Source: JAGNNV01 sp031412915
GTDB lineage: Bacteria; Acidobacteriota; Vicinamibacteria; Fen-336; JAGNNV01
Assembly: GCA_031412915.1 (NCBI GenBank)
Contig: JANODX010000034.1
Span: forward strand, 12,740-76,739
DNA length: 64,000 nt
Reading direction: 5' to 3'
Shown here: positions 16,632-26,107 of the stretch, in pieces
Layout: every line of letters starts with the position of its first letter
How positions within the stretch are numbered: position 1 is the first letter of the stretch
Notes under the pieces: generated by a model
The model's input: the letters and a program-made list of their open reading frames with translations, nothing else
Databases searched by the model: none
What the model was told of the DNA's origin: nothing
Translations under genes and position numbers: made by a program

Positions 16632-17567
16632 GTGAGCCAAGAGCAGTCTGGAACGATCACGGCTGAAGCCCCGCCATCGGTCGGGAATGTGGCCACGGGC
16701 TTCGACATCCTGGGCCACACCATCGAGGGCCCGCGGGATCGGATTTCCGTGCGCAGAACCTCGGAAACAGGGGTACGTCTTCGTTCCGTCACAGGCGTGG
16801 TCGTGGACCTGCCGGCAGACCCCATGCGAAACACGGCCCTGCGGGCCCTTGAGGCCCTAAGAACTGAGCTTCGACTCTCCTTCGGTTTCGAGGTCGAAAT
16901 GGTCAAGGGAATCCCCCTCGGTTCCGGAATGGGGGGTTCGGCGGCCTCCGCGGTGGCTGCTCTCGTCGCCGCGAACGGCCTCCTTGATGCTCCTCTCTCC
17001 TCTCTGGAACTCTACCCCTTCGCGTTGGAGGGGGAAGCAGCGGCGAGTGGCGGGCGCCACGGAGACAACGTCGGTCCCATGCTGCTCGGAGGCTTGACCC
17101 TCGCCACCAGGGATTGCCTGATCCGGCTCCCGGTTCCAGAAGGCTTGACCTGCGTCCTTGTCCATCCCCATTTCGTGCTCGAAACCCGGCGCGCCCGGGA
17201 GGCGCTGGCCATGCCCTACTCTATTTCCGAGTTCGTTCCACAAAGCGCCGGGCTCGCCCGTCTGCTGGTGGGCCTGTTCACCAAGGATCTCGACTCCATT
17301 CGCGTCGGCCTCCAGGATGTCCTGGTCGAACCCCGCCGGGCGCATCTCGTCCCGGGCTTCGGTGAGGTCAAAAGGGCGGCCCTGGACGCGGGCGCCCTCG
17401 GCGCTTCGATCTCCGGAGGAGGGCCCAGTGTCTTTGCCTGGTTTCACGATCGCCAGACCGCGGAGGCCTCAACCGCACTCATGCAGGCGGCCTTCGCGGG
17501 AGCCGGTTGCGAATCCGATGTTTTCGTCTCTCCCGTGGACGGCCCCAGGGCCCGCATCGTTTCATGA
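16632..17567 (+). CDS. thrB: Homoserine kinase
   Basis: A 311-residue GHMP kinase that phosphorylates L-homoserine with ATP on the way to threonine. The N-terminal APPSVGNVATGFDILG is the GHMP substrate-side motif, GIPLGSGMGGSAAS is the ATP-binding loop, and GASISGGGPSVFAW is the C-terminal glycine motif. The frame is open further upstream but family similarity begins right after GTG 16632, so I take that codon. Its stop overlaps the ATG of thrC (ATGA), confirming the pathway assignment. Confidence 0.93.
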   Translation: MSQEQSGTITAEAPPSVGNVATGFDILGHTIEGPRDRISVRRTSETGVRLRSVTGVVVDLPADPMRNTALRALEALRTELRLSFGFEVEMVKGIPLGSGMGGSAASAVAALVAANGLLDAPLSSLELYPFALEGEAAASGGRHGDNVGPMLLGGLTLATRDCLIRLPVPEGLTCVLVHPHFVLETRRAREALAMPYSISEFVPQSAGLARLLVGLFTKDLDSIRVGLQDVLVEPRRAHLVPGFGEVKRAALDAGALGASISGGGPSVFAWFHDRQTAEASTALMQAAFAGAGCESDVFVSPVDGPRARIVS

Positions 17568-18862
17568 AGTTCGTCAGCACGGGTGGCCGGACGACTGCGG
17601 TCGATCTGCAGTCGGCACTTCTGGCCGGGCTCGCTCCGGACGGAGGTCTCTTCTTTCCCGAGTCGATCGAGCCCCAGTCCATAGAGACGTTCGAAGGGTG
17701 CCTCACCCTGCCGCAGGTCGCGCGGGTTTTTCTGACCCCGTTCTTCGCCTCCGACCCGCTGCTCGCGGACCTCCGGGCAATCTGCGAGGAGAGTCTCGAC
17801 ATCGAAACACCCCTTGAGCCTCTGGCCGAAGACGCCTTTCTGCTTGAACTCTTCCACGGTCCGACCGCGGCTTTCAAGGACTACGGCGCCCGATTCCTCG
17901 CCGGCACACTGTCCCTCATGCGAAAGAAAGACAAGGCGGAAAAACCGCTCACCATTCTGGTCGCCACCTCGGGGGACACGGGCAGCGCGGTCGCGGCCGC
18001 GTTCCACCTCCGGCCGGGGTTCCGGGTCGTGATCTTGTACCCGGAGGCCGGTGTCTCGAAACGCCAGGCGCACCAGCTCGGATGCTTCGGCGACAACATT
18101 CTGGCCCTGCGCGTGCCTTCGGGCTTCGACCAGTGCCAGGCCCTGGTAAAGCAGGCGTTTTCCGATCACGTTTTGCGTAATCGAGTTCCGCTTTCCTCCG
18201 CCAACAGCATCAGCCTGGGTCGGCTGCTGCCCCAGGCGACCTACTACGCGTTCGCGGCGCTCAAGCATTTTCGAGAAAGCGGAAAACCGCTTTCCTTCAT
18301 CGTGCCGACCGGAAACCTGGGCAACGCGGTCGCCGCCTTGATGGCGGGTAAGGCCGGTCTGCCCCTGGGCCGAGTCCTCTTCGCCACGAACCGCAATCTC
18401 ACCGTACCGGAGTTCATCGCGACGGGGGACTATCGGGCGCGGAAAAGCGTCAGCACGCTGGCCAACGCCATGGACGTCGGCGATCCGTCGAACGTGGCCC
18501 GGCTGCGCTTTCTGATGGAGAAGGATCCGACCCTGCGCTCCGAGCTGGCCGCGCATCCGGTCGACGATGAGACGATCCAAGCCCGCATTCGCGAGGGGGA
18601 GACCGAGTACGGGAAGGTCTTCTGCCCACACACCGCCTGCGGGATCGAGATGCTGGAGCGCGAGCGCCGCCTCGGCTCGACCGAGTCTTTCTGTGTGGTC
18701 GCAACCGCCCATCCCGCGAAGTTCGATGACGTGGTCGAACCGCTCGTCGGCCACGCGGTCGAGCCCCCGCCCGCCCTTCGAGCCATGCTCGCGAGGGGCT
18801 CGAGAAGCGAGTTTCTGGAGCCCGACTACGGAAGTCTGAAGAACCGTCTGCTTCGCTTGTAG
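17564..18862 (+). CDS. thrC: Threonine synthase
   Basis: A 432-residue PLP enzyme converting O-phosphohomoserine to L-threonine. The N-terminal MKFVSTGG and APDGGLFFPE are the family hallmarks; the PLP lysine is K105 in AAFKDYGARF; the phosphate loop is seen in TSGDTGSAVAAAF and PTGNLGNAVA. ATG 17564 overlaps the homoserine kinase stop by four bases. It is the non-allosteric bacterial long form. A 13-bp gap follows to the membrane acyltransferase. Confidence 0.94.
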   Translation: MKFVSTGGRTTAVDLQSALLAGLAPDGGLFFPESIEPQSIETFEGCLTLPQVARVFLTPFFASDPLLADLRAICEESLDIETPLEPLAEDAFLLELFHGPTAAFKDYGARFLAGTLSLMRKKDKAEKPLTILVATSGDTGSAVAAAFHLRPGFRVVILYPEAGVSKRQAHQLGCFGDNILALRVPSGFDQCQALVKQAFSDHVLRNRVPLSSANSISLGRLLPQATYYAFAALKHFRESGKPLSFIVPTGNLGNAVAALMAGKAGLPLGRVLFATNRNLTVPEFIATGDYRARKSVSTLANAMDVGDPSNVARLRFLMEKDPTLRSELAAHPVDDETIQARIREGETEYGKVFCPHTACGIEMLERERRLGSTESFCVVATAHPAKFDDVVEPLVGHAVEPPPALRAMLARGSRSEFLEPDYGSLKNRLLRL

Positions 18863-18875
18863 GATCGGCGGGAAG

Positions 18876-19955
18876 ATGAACCGCGAGCGCCTGGTGTCGG
18901 TCGATGCCTTCCGTGGAGGCACGGTCGCGGCCATGATCCTCGTGAACAATCCCGGCGACTGGAGCCATATCTACTGGCCCTTGGAGCACGCTCCCTGGAA
19001 CGGCTGGACCCCCACCGACCTCATCTTTCCCTTCTTTCTCTTTCTGGTGGGCGCGTCCCTGGCGTTTTCGTCCCGTGATACGACCCGGGCCGCCGCCCTC
19101 CGCGCGCTGAAGATCTTCGGTCTCGGTTTCTTCATGGCCTTCTATCCGCGCTTCGACATCTTCACCGTCCGCATTCCCGGCGTGCTGCCCCGAATCGCCC
19201 TGTGCTACTTCGCGGCCTTTCTGATCAAGAAACACTTCGGCCCGCGAGTCGTCGCGGCCATCGCCGCGGCCTGCTGTCTTGGCTACTGGTTCCTCATGAC
19301 CGTCGTGCCTGTCCCCGGCGGCCTCGCCCCCAATCTCGAACCCGGGACGAATCTTGGGGCCTGGCTCGACCGACGACTTTTCGGTTCGCACTTGTGGGTC
19401 ACGTCCAGGACCTGGGATCCCGAAGGGCTCCTGTCCTCGTTGCCGGCCCTCGGCACCACTCTCTTCGGCTATCTCGCGGGTTCCCTCTTCCGCTCGGGCT
19501 TGAGCGCGACCGAGATCATTCGCCGGCTGGCGCTCTCGGGCTTCGTCATGAGCGTCGCCGGGATCGCCTGGGACACGGTGTTCCCCATCAACAAGAGTCT
19601 GTGGACTTCCTCGTATGTGCTCTTCACGGCGGGAGCGGCGTCGCTCCTTCTGGCCGGGCTCTACTGGGGAGCGGACGTCAGGGGATTCAAGGCGGGGTTG
19701 AAGCCGTTCGTGATCTATGGAGTCAACGCCATCGTGGTCTTCGTGGCTTCCGGCCTGCTCGCCAAGACGATGGCTCTCATCAAGGTCCCCCTCGGCGGAG
19801 TCATGGTGTCGTCGCAGGTTTTCCTGTATCGAACGCTCTTCCTCTCGTGGCTGGAGCCGATTAACGCCTCCCTGGGCTATGCCCTCGCCAACGTGGCCTT
19901 TTGGTACGGCGTGTTGAAGTGGATGGACGGGCGCGGGATCCACATCAAGGTATGA
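18876..19955 (+). CDS. HGSNAT/NagX-like membrane acyltransferase (COG4299, DUF5009)
   Basis: A 359-residue inner-membrane protein with about 9-10 hydrophobic segments. The N-terminal RLVSVDAFRGGTVAAMILVNNPG and the PTDLIFPFFLFLVGASLAFS segment are the signature of the bacterial family related to heparan-alpha-glucosaminide N-acetyltransferase. Relatives are thought to acetylate amino sugars across the membrane. It overlaps a ROK sugar kinase by four bases, which supports a role in (N-acetyl)glucosamine use. It follows thrC at 13 bp. Confidence 0.85.
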   Translation: MNRERLVSVDAFRGGTVAAMILVNNPGDWSHIYWPLEHAPWNGWTPTDLIFPFFLFLVGASLAFSSRDTTRAAALRALKIFGLGFFMAFYPRFDIFTVRIPGVLPRIALCYFAAFLIKKHFGPRVVAAIAAACCLGYWFLMTVVPVPGGLAPNLEPGTNLGAWLDRRLFGSHLWVTSRTWDPEGLLSSLPALGTTLFGYLAGSLFRSGLSATEIIRRLALSGFVMSVAGIAWDTVFPINKSLWTSSYVLFTAGAASLLLAGLYWGADVRGFKAGLKPFVIYGVNAIVVFVASGLLAKTMALIKVPLGGVMVSSQVFLYRTLFLSWLEPINASLGYALANVAFWYGVLKWMDGRGIHIKV

Positions 19956-20860
19956 CCTTGCGGATCGGCATCGACCTTGGGGGAACGAAGATCGAAGGGG
20001 TCGCGCTCCGCTCCGATGGCGCCATCGCCTCACGAAGACGCGTGGCCACACCGCGAGGCGAGTACGAGGGCACGGTGCGGGCCATCGCGGACGTGGTCTC
20101 GTTCCTCGAACACGAATCGGGCTCTTTGGGGTCGGTGGGAATAGGAATGCCGGGGATCGTGTCGCCGGCCACGGGCCTGGTCAAGAATGCGAATTCGGTC
20201 TGGCTGAACGGTCGTGCCCTCGACCGCGATCTCGAAACCGCCCTGGGCCGGCTGGTTCGAATCGAAAACGACGCCAATTGTTTCGCGCTTTCGGAAGCGA
20301 GCGACGGCGCGGCGGCGGGGCGAGGCTGCGTGTTCGGCGTGATTCTGGGCACCGGAACCGGCGGGGGCGTGGTGGTGGACGGCCGGATCGTGCGGGGCCG
20401 GAACGCGGTCGCGGGCGAGTGGGGCCACAATCCCATGCCCTGGCCCGCACCGGACGAATGGCCGGGCGAGCGCTGTTACTGCGGTCGCACCGGTTGTATC
20501 GAAACATTCCTCTCGGGGCCGGGACTGACCCGCGATTTCGCGAGAGAGACCGGACAACCGACGGACTCGGTGGAGATAGTCAGCCGCGCGGGCGCGGGCG
20601 AACCGGCGGCGGTTCGATGCCTCGATCGATATGCGAATCGCCTCGCCCGCGCTCTCGCGTCGATCATCAATGTGCTCGATCCCGATGCCATTGTCCTGGG
20701 CGGTGGTTTGTCGGGTATCGGGCGGCTCTACGTCGACGTCCCGCGACTTTGGTCGCAATTTGTCTTCTCAGACCGGGTGGAGACCGAGCTCCTGCCCCCC
20801 AAGTTCGGAGACTCGAGTGGCGTTCGGGGTGCGGCCTGGTTATGGCCGGTGGGCGGCTAG
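19952..20860 (+). CDS. ROK family sugar kinase
   Basis: A 302-residue kinase with the phosphate-1 motif GIDLGGTKIEG near the start, catalytic Asp in ENDANCFAL, and the ROK zinc site formed by the WGHNP histidine and CYCGRTGCIE. The pattern fits fructokinase or N-acetylglucosamine kinase; coupling with the NagX-like gene (ATGA overlap) makes an amino sugar the better guess. Unlike the ROK protein at 53337-54551, it has no DNA-binding domain and keeps the catalytic Asp. Confidence 0.87.
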   Translation: MTLRIGIDLGGTKIEGVALRSDGAIASRRRVATPRGEYEGTVRAIADVVSFLEHESGSLGSVGIGMPGIVSPATGLVKNANSVWLNGRALDRDLETALGRLVRIENDANCFALSEASDGAAAGRGCVFGVILGTGTGGGVVVDGRIVRGRNAVAGEWGHNPMPWPAPDEWPGERCYCGRTGCIETFLSGPGLTRDFARETGQPTDSVEIVSRAGAGEPAAVRCLDRYANRLARALASIINVLDPDAIVLGGGLSGIGRLYVDVPRLWSQFVFSDRVETELLPPKFGDSSGVRGAAWLWPVGG

Positions 20861-20929
20861 AGTCGGGGGCGCAGGTTCCCTTCAGGGGCCCGCGACGGTC
20901 CCCCGAGCCGTCCCTACTAGACTCCCGGC

Positions 20930-23008
20930 GTGAGTGGCGCGGTTGGAAAGATGTTGGAACCACCTTTCGCGGCTCTCGTTCCCAAGACCACCGTCCTCCA
21001 TGGGGAAACACTGGAAGACCCGTATTTCTGGCTTCGGGAGAAGGAGAATCCGGCGGTTCGGGCGTATCTGCAGGCCGAGAATGAATACGCAGACGCGGCT
21101 ACATCGCATCTGAACGGCTTGGCCAGATCTCTGTACGACGAGATGCTGGCTCGGATCCAGGAAGACGACACTTCGGCCCCGTATCGTCTTCGAGGCTACG
21201 AACATTGGGTGCGCACGGTCAAGGGTGAGCAGTACCCCGTCTACCATCGGCGACGCCTGGGTAACGAGGGGACGCCGAACCCGGCGGAAACGACCCTGGA
21301 TGTGAACGAACTGGGGGCGGGCCGGCCCTTCATGTCCCTGGGCGCCTATGCGATGAGCGACGACGGCCGGCTTCTCGCCTACTCAACCGACGGCACGGGT
21401 TTCCGCCAGTACACGCTCCAGGTGAAGAACCTCGCCACCGGGGTTCTTTGGAGTCGTGCGTTTGAGAAGGTGGTCTCGGTCGCTTGGGCCGGAGATTCGG
21501 AGACGCTCTTCTTCACCGAGGAGGATCACGCGAAGCGCGCGGCGCGCCTGTACCGGATCCGCATCTTCTCGGAGGCAGCCCCGGTTCTGGTCTTTGAGGA
21601 AAAGGACGAAAGGTTCAGCCTGGAAATCTCCCGTTCGCGCAGCGGCGCCTTCCTGTTCCTCGTGACCGCCTCTCACACCACCGCGGAGGTCCGAAGCCTC
21701 GAAGCCTCGAGGCCTGAAGGTGCGTTCAAGCTCGTCGCTCCGCGGCGTCAGGACCATGAATACGAGCTCGATCATCAAGGCGACCGCTTCCTGATTCGCA
21801 CGAACGACCGCGGACGCAACTTCCGGCTGGTCGAGGCTCCGGTGGCGGCGCCGGACGAAGGGAACTGGCGCGAGATCGTCCCCCATCGGGAAGACGCCAT
21901 GCTCGAAGCCGCACTCGTCTTCGAGCACGACATCGTTCTGTGTGAGCGATCGGGAGGACTTCCGGGATTTCGGTCCCTGAACCGCCAAGGAAAGGTCGGC
22001 GTCGAGGCCCTCTTCGACGAGCCAACCTACGCCGCCCTTCCCCAGGACAACCGCGAGTACGAGTCCTCGACGTTCCGCTATACGTACCAGTCGCTGGTGA
22101 CGCCTCCCTCGGTCTTCGACCTCGACCTCACCACCGGTGAGAGCACTCTGGTCAAGCAGGTCAAGGTTCTGGGCTCGTTCAATCGAGACGACTATCTCTC
22201 GGAGTGGACAGCCGCCTTGGCCGAAGACGGAACCAGGATTCCGATCTCTCTGGTGCGACGGCGCGACACACCGGTCGACGGATCCGCGCCCATGCACCTC
22301 CTCGGCTACGGCTCCTACGGCTTCCCCTATCCCGTCTCGTTTGTTTCCCAGCGCCTCTGCCTGCTCGACCGCGGTTTCGTCGTGGCCCTCGCCCACGTTC
22401 GCGGGGGGGGCGAGATGGGCAAGCCCTGGCACGACGCCGGGCGCATGGCCGCGAAGGTGAATACGTTCACGGATTTCATCTCGTGCGCAAGGTCTTTGAT
22501 CGAACGCGGCTATACGTCGAGCTCGAAACTGGTCATCGAGGGCGGATCGGCGGGAGGCCTGCTGATGGGTGCGGTCACCAACCTGCGGCCCGATCTCATG
22601 AAGGCGGTTGTCGCCAAGGTCCCCTTTGTGGACGTGATCAATTCGATGCTGGACGAAGACCTGCCGTTGACCGTGGGGGAGTTCGAGGAGTGGGGCAACC
22701 CCAAGGTCCTCGAGGACTTCCGAGCCATGCGCGCCTACTGCCCTTACAGCAACCTCGAAAAGAAAGCCTACCCCGCGATCCTGCTGCGGAACTCGTTCAA
22801 CGATTCCCAGGTTATGTACTGGGAGGCGGCCAAGTACGCGGCAAGACTGCGCACCCTCAAGACCAACGACGCTCCCTTGCTTCTCCGCACCCTCATGGAG
22901 GCGGGGCACGGAGGAGCCTCCGGGCGCTACGACGCCTTGCGCGAAACCGCGTCCGACTACGCTTTCATCCTCTGGCAGGTTGGCACGGTCGATCTCGATA
23001 GAGTCTGA
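20930..23008 (+). CDS. Oligopeptidase B-like S9A peptidase
   Basis: A 692-residue serine peptidase of the prolyl-oligopeptidase family. An N-terminal seven-blade beta-propeller region (to about 400) opens with LEDPYFWLREKENPAV, typical of oligopeptidase B, and the alpha/beta-hydrolase domain follows with nucleophile serine in GGSAGGLLMG, an ANVRGGGE-like turn (AHVRGGGEMG) and the histidine in EAGHGG. It should trim short peptides after basic residues; no signal peptide is seen. I use GTG 20930; ATG 20951 is an alternative. A second S9 peptidase follows in 25 bp. Confidence 0.87.
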   Translation: MSGAVGKMLEPPFAALVPKTTVLHGETLEDPYFWLREKENPAVRAYLQAENEYADAATSHLNGLARSLYDEMLARIQEDDTSAPYRLRGYEHWVRTVKGEQYPVYHRRRLGNEGTPNPAETTLDVNELGAGRPFMSLGAYAMSDDGRLLAYSTDGTGFRQYTLQVKNLATGVLWSRAFEKVVSVAWAGDSETLFFTEEDHAKRAARLYRIRIFSEAAPVLVFEEKDERFSLEISRSRSGAFLFLVTASHTTAEVRSLEASRPEGAFKLVAPRRQDHEYELDHQGDRFLIRTNDRGRNFRLVEAPVAAPDEGNWREIVPHREDAMLEAALVFEHDIVLCERSGGLPGFRSLNRQGKVGVEALFDEPTYAALPQDNREYESSTFRYTYQSLVTPPSVFDLDLTTGESTLVKQVKVLGSFNRDDYLSEWTAALAEDGTRIPISLVRRRDTPVDGSAPMHLLGYGSYGFPYPVSFVSQRLCLLDRGFVVALAHVRGGGEMGKPWHDAGRMAAKVNTFTDFISCARSLIERGYTSSSKLVIEGGSAGGLLMGAVTNLRPDLMKAVVAKVPFVDVINSMLDEDLPLTVGEFEEWGNPKVLEDFRAMRAYCPYSNLEKKAYPAILLRNSFNDSQVMYWEAAKYAARLRTLKTNDAPLLLRTLMEAGHGGASGRYDALRETASDYAFILWQVGTVDLDRV

Positions 23009-23033
23009 CCTTGAATCACAGGAGATCCGCCCC

Positions 23034-25013
23034 ATGTTTCTGACCCTTGCCACCGTGCTTACCCTGGCCGCGCCGGATTTCACCGCCAAGGACCTGCACT
23101 CTCTCAAGCGTCTGGCCGATCCGCAGGTTTCGCCGGACGGCAAGTGGGTTCTGTATCAGCAGACCATTATCGAACTGGGCCAGAGCCGCAACTCGGATCT
23201 CTTCCTCGTGCCTTCGACCGGCGGCGCGCCCCGCTCCCTCACCTCGCACCCCAAATCGGACTCTCAGGGCCGGTTCTCCAAGGATGGAACCCAAATCGCG
23301 TTTCTCTCGTCCCGAGACGGCGCCCCGCAGGTCTACATCCTGGATCTGCGCGGGGGCGAGGCCCGGCGCGTGACTAATCTCTCGCAGAGTGTGGCCAACT
23401 TCCGCTGGGCCACCGCGGACAAGCTGGTGGTGGTCTCGGATGTGCACCCGAGTTGCACGGGCTCCGATTTCGACGCCTGCACGAAGATGAAAGTGCAAGA
23501 AAGAGGCGAGAGTGTCCGCGTCTACGACAAGCTCTTCGTGCGTCACTGGGACACCTGGGAGGATGGCCTGCGCTCTCATCTGTTGTGGGTCGACGTCAAG
23601 ACGGGACAGGCGGCCGACCTGACCAAAGGCGACGCCGATGTTCCGCCCTACCCCGGACCGAACGATTTCGACATCGCCCCGGATGGCTCGGAGGTGGCGT
23701 TTGGTCGAAACGACGACAAGGACGAGGCCTCCTCCACGAACGCGGACCTGTTCACGGTCCCGACCTCCGGGGGGCCGGCCAGGAAGTTCGGCGGAGCCGC
23801 GGGCTTTGATGGCCTGCCCTCCTACAGCCCCGATGGATCCATGATCGCGTATCACGCCCAGATGCGCGCGGGCTTCGAGGCCGATCGCTTTCGTCTGATG
23901 GTCTACGACCGCAAGACCGGGCTCACGCGAAACCTGACCGAGCCCTTCGATCGCAGCGTCGACGAGATCGCGTGGGCGCCCGATTCGAAAACGATCTACT
24001 TCACCGCCGGCGATGGGCCGCACAACCCGCTGTTCGCCCTTTCCGCCGCGGGAGGGGTGCCGCGCAAGGTGGCCGATGGCCATCTCACCCAATTGTCGAT
24101 TTCGAAGGATGGTCTCAGGGCGGTGATGGCCAAGGACTCGCTGAGCAAGCCCGCGGATGTGGTGACCATAGACCTTGCGAGCGGCAAGGTCTCGCGCATT
24201 ACCGACACCAACGACGCGGCTTTGGCCGGGTTCGCGCTTCTGCCCTCCGAGTCGGTCTCCTATGCCGGGGCGCTCGGCAAGACGGTCCAGGGCTGGATCA
24301 CCAAGCCCGCGAACTTCGACCCTTCGAAAAGATACCCGTTGCTCCTCATCGTCCACGGGGGACCGCAGAGTGTTTTCGCGGACAGCTGGAGCTTCCGCTG
24401 GAATCCGCAGGTCTTCGCGGGAGCGGGTTTCGTGGTCTTCATGCCCAATCCCCGCGGCTCCACCGGTTTCGGGCAGGCCTTCACCGACGATGTCTCGAAA
24501 GACTGGGGCGGGAAAGCCTACGAAGACGTGATGAAGGGAACGGATTTCGCGGCAGCCCTTCCGTATGTGGACAAGGACCGCGTTCTCGCGGCCGGGGCTT
24601 CGTACGGCGGCTACATGGTCAACTGGATGTGCACCCAGACCAAGCGATTCAAGGCCCTGGTTTCGCATGACGGCGTTTACAATCTCGAGTCGATGGCCGG
24701 TTCCACCGAGGAGCAGTGGTTCACTGACTGGGACCTCGGGGGACCGCCGTGGAAGGACCGGACTCAGTACGACAGGTTTTCGCCCTCCCGCTTCATCGCG
24801 CAGTGCACGACCCCGACCCTCATCATCCACAACGATCGTGACTATCGCGTCCCCGTCGAACAGGGTCTCCAGATGTTCACCGCCCTTCAGCGCCAGGGCG
24901 TGCCCTCGCGCCTGGTGATGTTCCCCGAGGAAAATCACTGGGTCCTGAAGGCGGAGAACTCGGTGCGCTGGTACGACGAGGTCCTGGGGTGGCTCAAGAA
25001 ATGGGCGAACTGA
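23034..25013 (+). CDS. S9 family (acylaminoacyl/DPP-like) prolyl oligopeptidase
   Basis: A 659-residue serine peptidase with WD40/TolB-like propeller repeats (SPDGKWV, SKDGTQIAFLSS, SPDGSMIAYHA, APDSKTIYF) up to about residue 400 and a C-terminal hydrolase domain. The triad is Ser in GASYGGYMVNW, Asp in HNDRDYRVP and His in EENHWVLK. The start ATG 23034 has an AGGAGA ribosome site; a short hydrophobic N-terminus (MFLTLATVLTLAAP) may be a weak signal sequence. It overlaps the next gene by 13 bases. Substrates are probably N-blocked or dipeptidyl ends of peptides. Confidence 0.88.
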   Translation: MFLTLATVLTLAAPDFTAKDLHSLKRLADPQVSPDGKWVLYQQTIIELGQSRNSDLFLVPSTGGAPRSLTSHPKSDSQGRFSKDGTQIAFLSSRDGAPQVYILDLRGGEARRVTNLSQSVANFRWATADKLVVVSDVHPSCTGSDFDACTKMKVQERGESVRVYDKLFVRHWDTWEDGLRSHLLWVDVKTGQAADLTKGDADVPPYPGPNDFDIAPDGSEVAFGRNDDKDEASSTNADLFTVPTSGGPARKFGGAAGFDGLPSYSPDGSMIAYHAQMRAGFEADRFRLMVYDRKTGLTRNLTEPFDRSVDEIAWAPDSKTIYFTAGDGPHNPLFALSAAGGVPRKVADGHLTQLSISKDGLRAVMAKDSLSKPADVVTIDLASGKVSRITDTNDAALAGFALLPSESVSYAGALGKTVQGWITKPANFDPSKRYPLLLIVHGGPQSVFADSWSFRWNPQVFAGAGFVVFMPNPRGSTGFGQAFTDDVSKDWGGKAYEDVMKGTDFAAALPYVDKDRVLAAGASYGGYMVNWMCTQTKRFKALVSHDGVYNLESMAGSTEEQWFTDWDLGGPPWKDRTQYDRFSPSRFIAQCTTPTLIIHNDRDYRVPVEQGLQMFTALQRQGVPSRLVMFPEENHWVLKAENSVRWYDEVLGWLKKWAN

Positions 25014-26086
25014 GGGCTCTCGAACTCGCCCAGGAACTCGGCCACGAGGAAGTCGTCCTGCTTCACGACCGGGAGTCCGGCCTGCGGGGCGCCATCGCCA
25101 TCCACGACTCCACTTTCGGACCGAGTGTCGGGGGCACAAGGATGCGTGCGTATGCCACGTATGACGACGCCGTGGTCGATGCCCTGCGTCTGGCCCGGGC
25201 CATGACCTACAAGGCGACAATGGTCGAGATGCCCTACGGCGGGGCCAAGGCCGTGATCGTGGGAGACCCGAACCGGGACAAGACCAGGCCTCTGCTCGTG
25301 GCTTACGCCCGGGCCGTCGAAAGGCTCGGCGGCCGGTTCTTCACCGGCTGCGACATGGGAATCGAACCACGCGACCTCAAGGTGATGCAACGCCACACCA
25401 AGCATCTTTCCCACGCGAACGAGGACTCGCCCCTGGACACGTCGTATCTTGCCGCCCTTGGAGTCTTTGAAGGGATCGCCGCGGTGGCCGCGGTTCTTGG
25501 ACGTTCGTTGTCGTCACTTCGGGTTGCCATTCAGGGTGTGGGTGCGGTCGGTTTTCCTCTGGCCAAACTTCTGGTTGAACACGGTGCCCATGTGATCGTG
25601 GCCGATCCCGACCCGGCTCGCGCGCGGCGGGCCGCGAGCGAGATCGAAACCCAGGTGGTCGAACCCGACGGCATCTATGACGTCGAGGCCGACGTGTTTT
25701 CGCCCAACGCCATGGGCGGGATACTGAATGACGACACCATCGCCCGCCTCAAAGCCCGGGCCATCGTGGGGGGGGCCAACGAGCAGTTGCGGGAGCCTCG
25801 TCACGGCGCAGTTCTCCACTCCGTGGGAATCCTGTGGGCGCCCGACTACGTGGTGAACGCGGGCGGTCTGCTGAGCCTCCTCTACGAAACCAGGCAGACG
25901 GACGCGGAGGGCGTGGTCGAACGGGTCCACCTGATCGGCCCCCGGTTGGCCGACATCTGGCATCGATCCGATGAAGAAGAGCAACCTCCAGGGGTCATCG
26001 CCGATCGCATCGTCGAAGAACGACTCGCCCTGGGCAGGCGGGCGAAGTCGGAATCGGCGCGACGAACCAAGTATGAAGACGATTGA
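25001..26086 (+). CDS. Leucine/phenylalanine dehydrogenase-type Glu/Leu/Phe/Val dehydrogenase
   Basis: A 361-residue amino-acid dehydrogenase that oxidatively deaminates a branched-chain or aromatic amino acid with NAD. GPSVGGTRMRAY and KATMVEMPYGGAKAV hold the substrate lysines, and GVGAVGFPLAKLL is the dinucleotide-binding turn. The length and the GGTRMR motif match leucine dehydrogenase rather than glutamate dehydrogenase. ATG 25001 is preferred; GTG 24989 in the same frame is possible. Position after two peptidases suggests peptide and amino-acid catabolism. Confidence 0.87.
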   Translation: MGELRALELAQELGHEEVVLLHDRESGLRGAIAIHDSTFGPSVGGTRMRAYATYDDAVVDALRLARAMTYKATMVEMPYGGAKAVIVGDPNRDKTRPLLVAYARAVERLGGRFFTGCDMGIEPRDLKVMQRHTKHLSHANEDSPLDTSYLAALGVFEGIAAVAAVLGRSLSSLRVAIQGVGAVGFPLAKLLVEHGAHVIVADPDPARARRAASEIETQVVEPDGIYDVEADVFSPNAMGGILNDDTIARLKARAIVGGANEQLREPRHGAVLHSVGILWAPDYVVNAGGLLSLLYETRQTDAEGVVERVHLIGPRLADIWHRSDEEEQPPGVIADRIVEERLALGRRAKSESARRTKYEDD

Positions 26087-26107
26087 TCGAGGGAGCGAGG
26101 CACGGCG

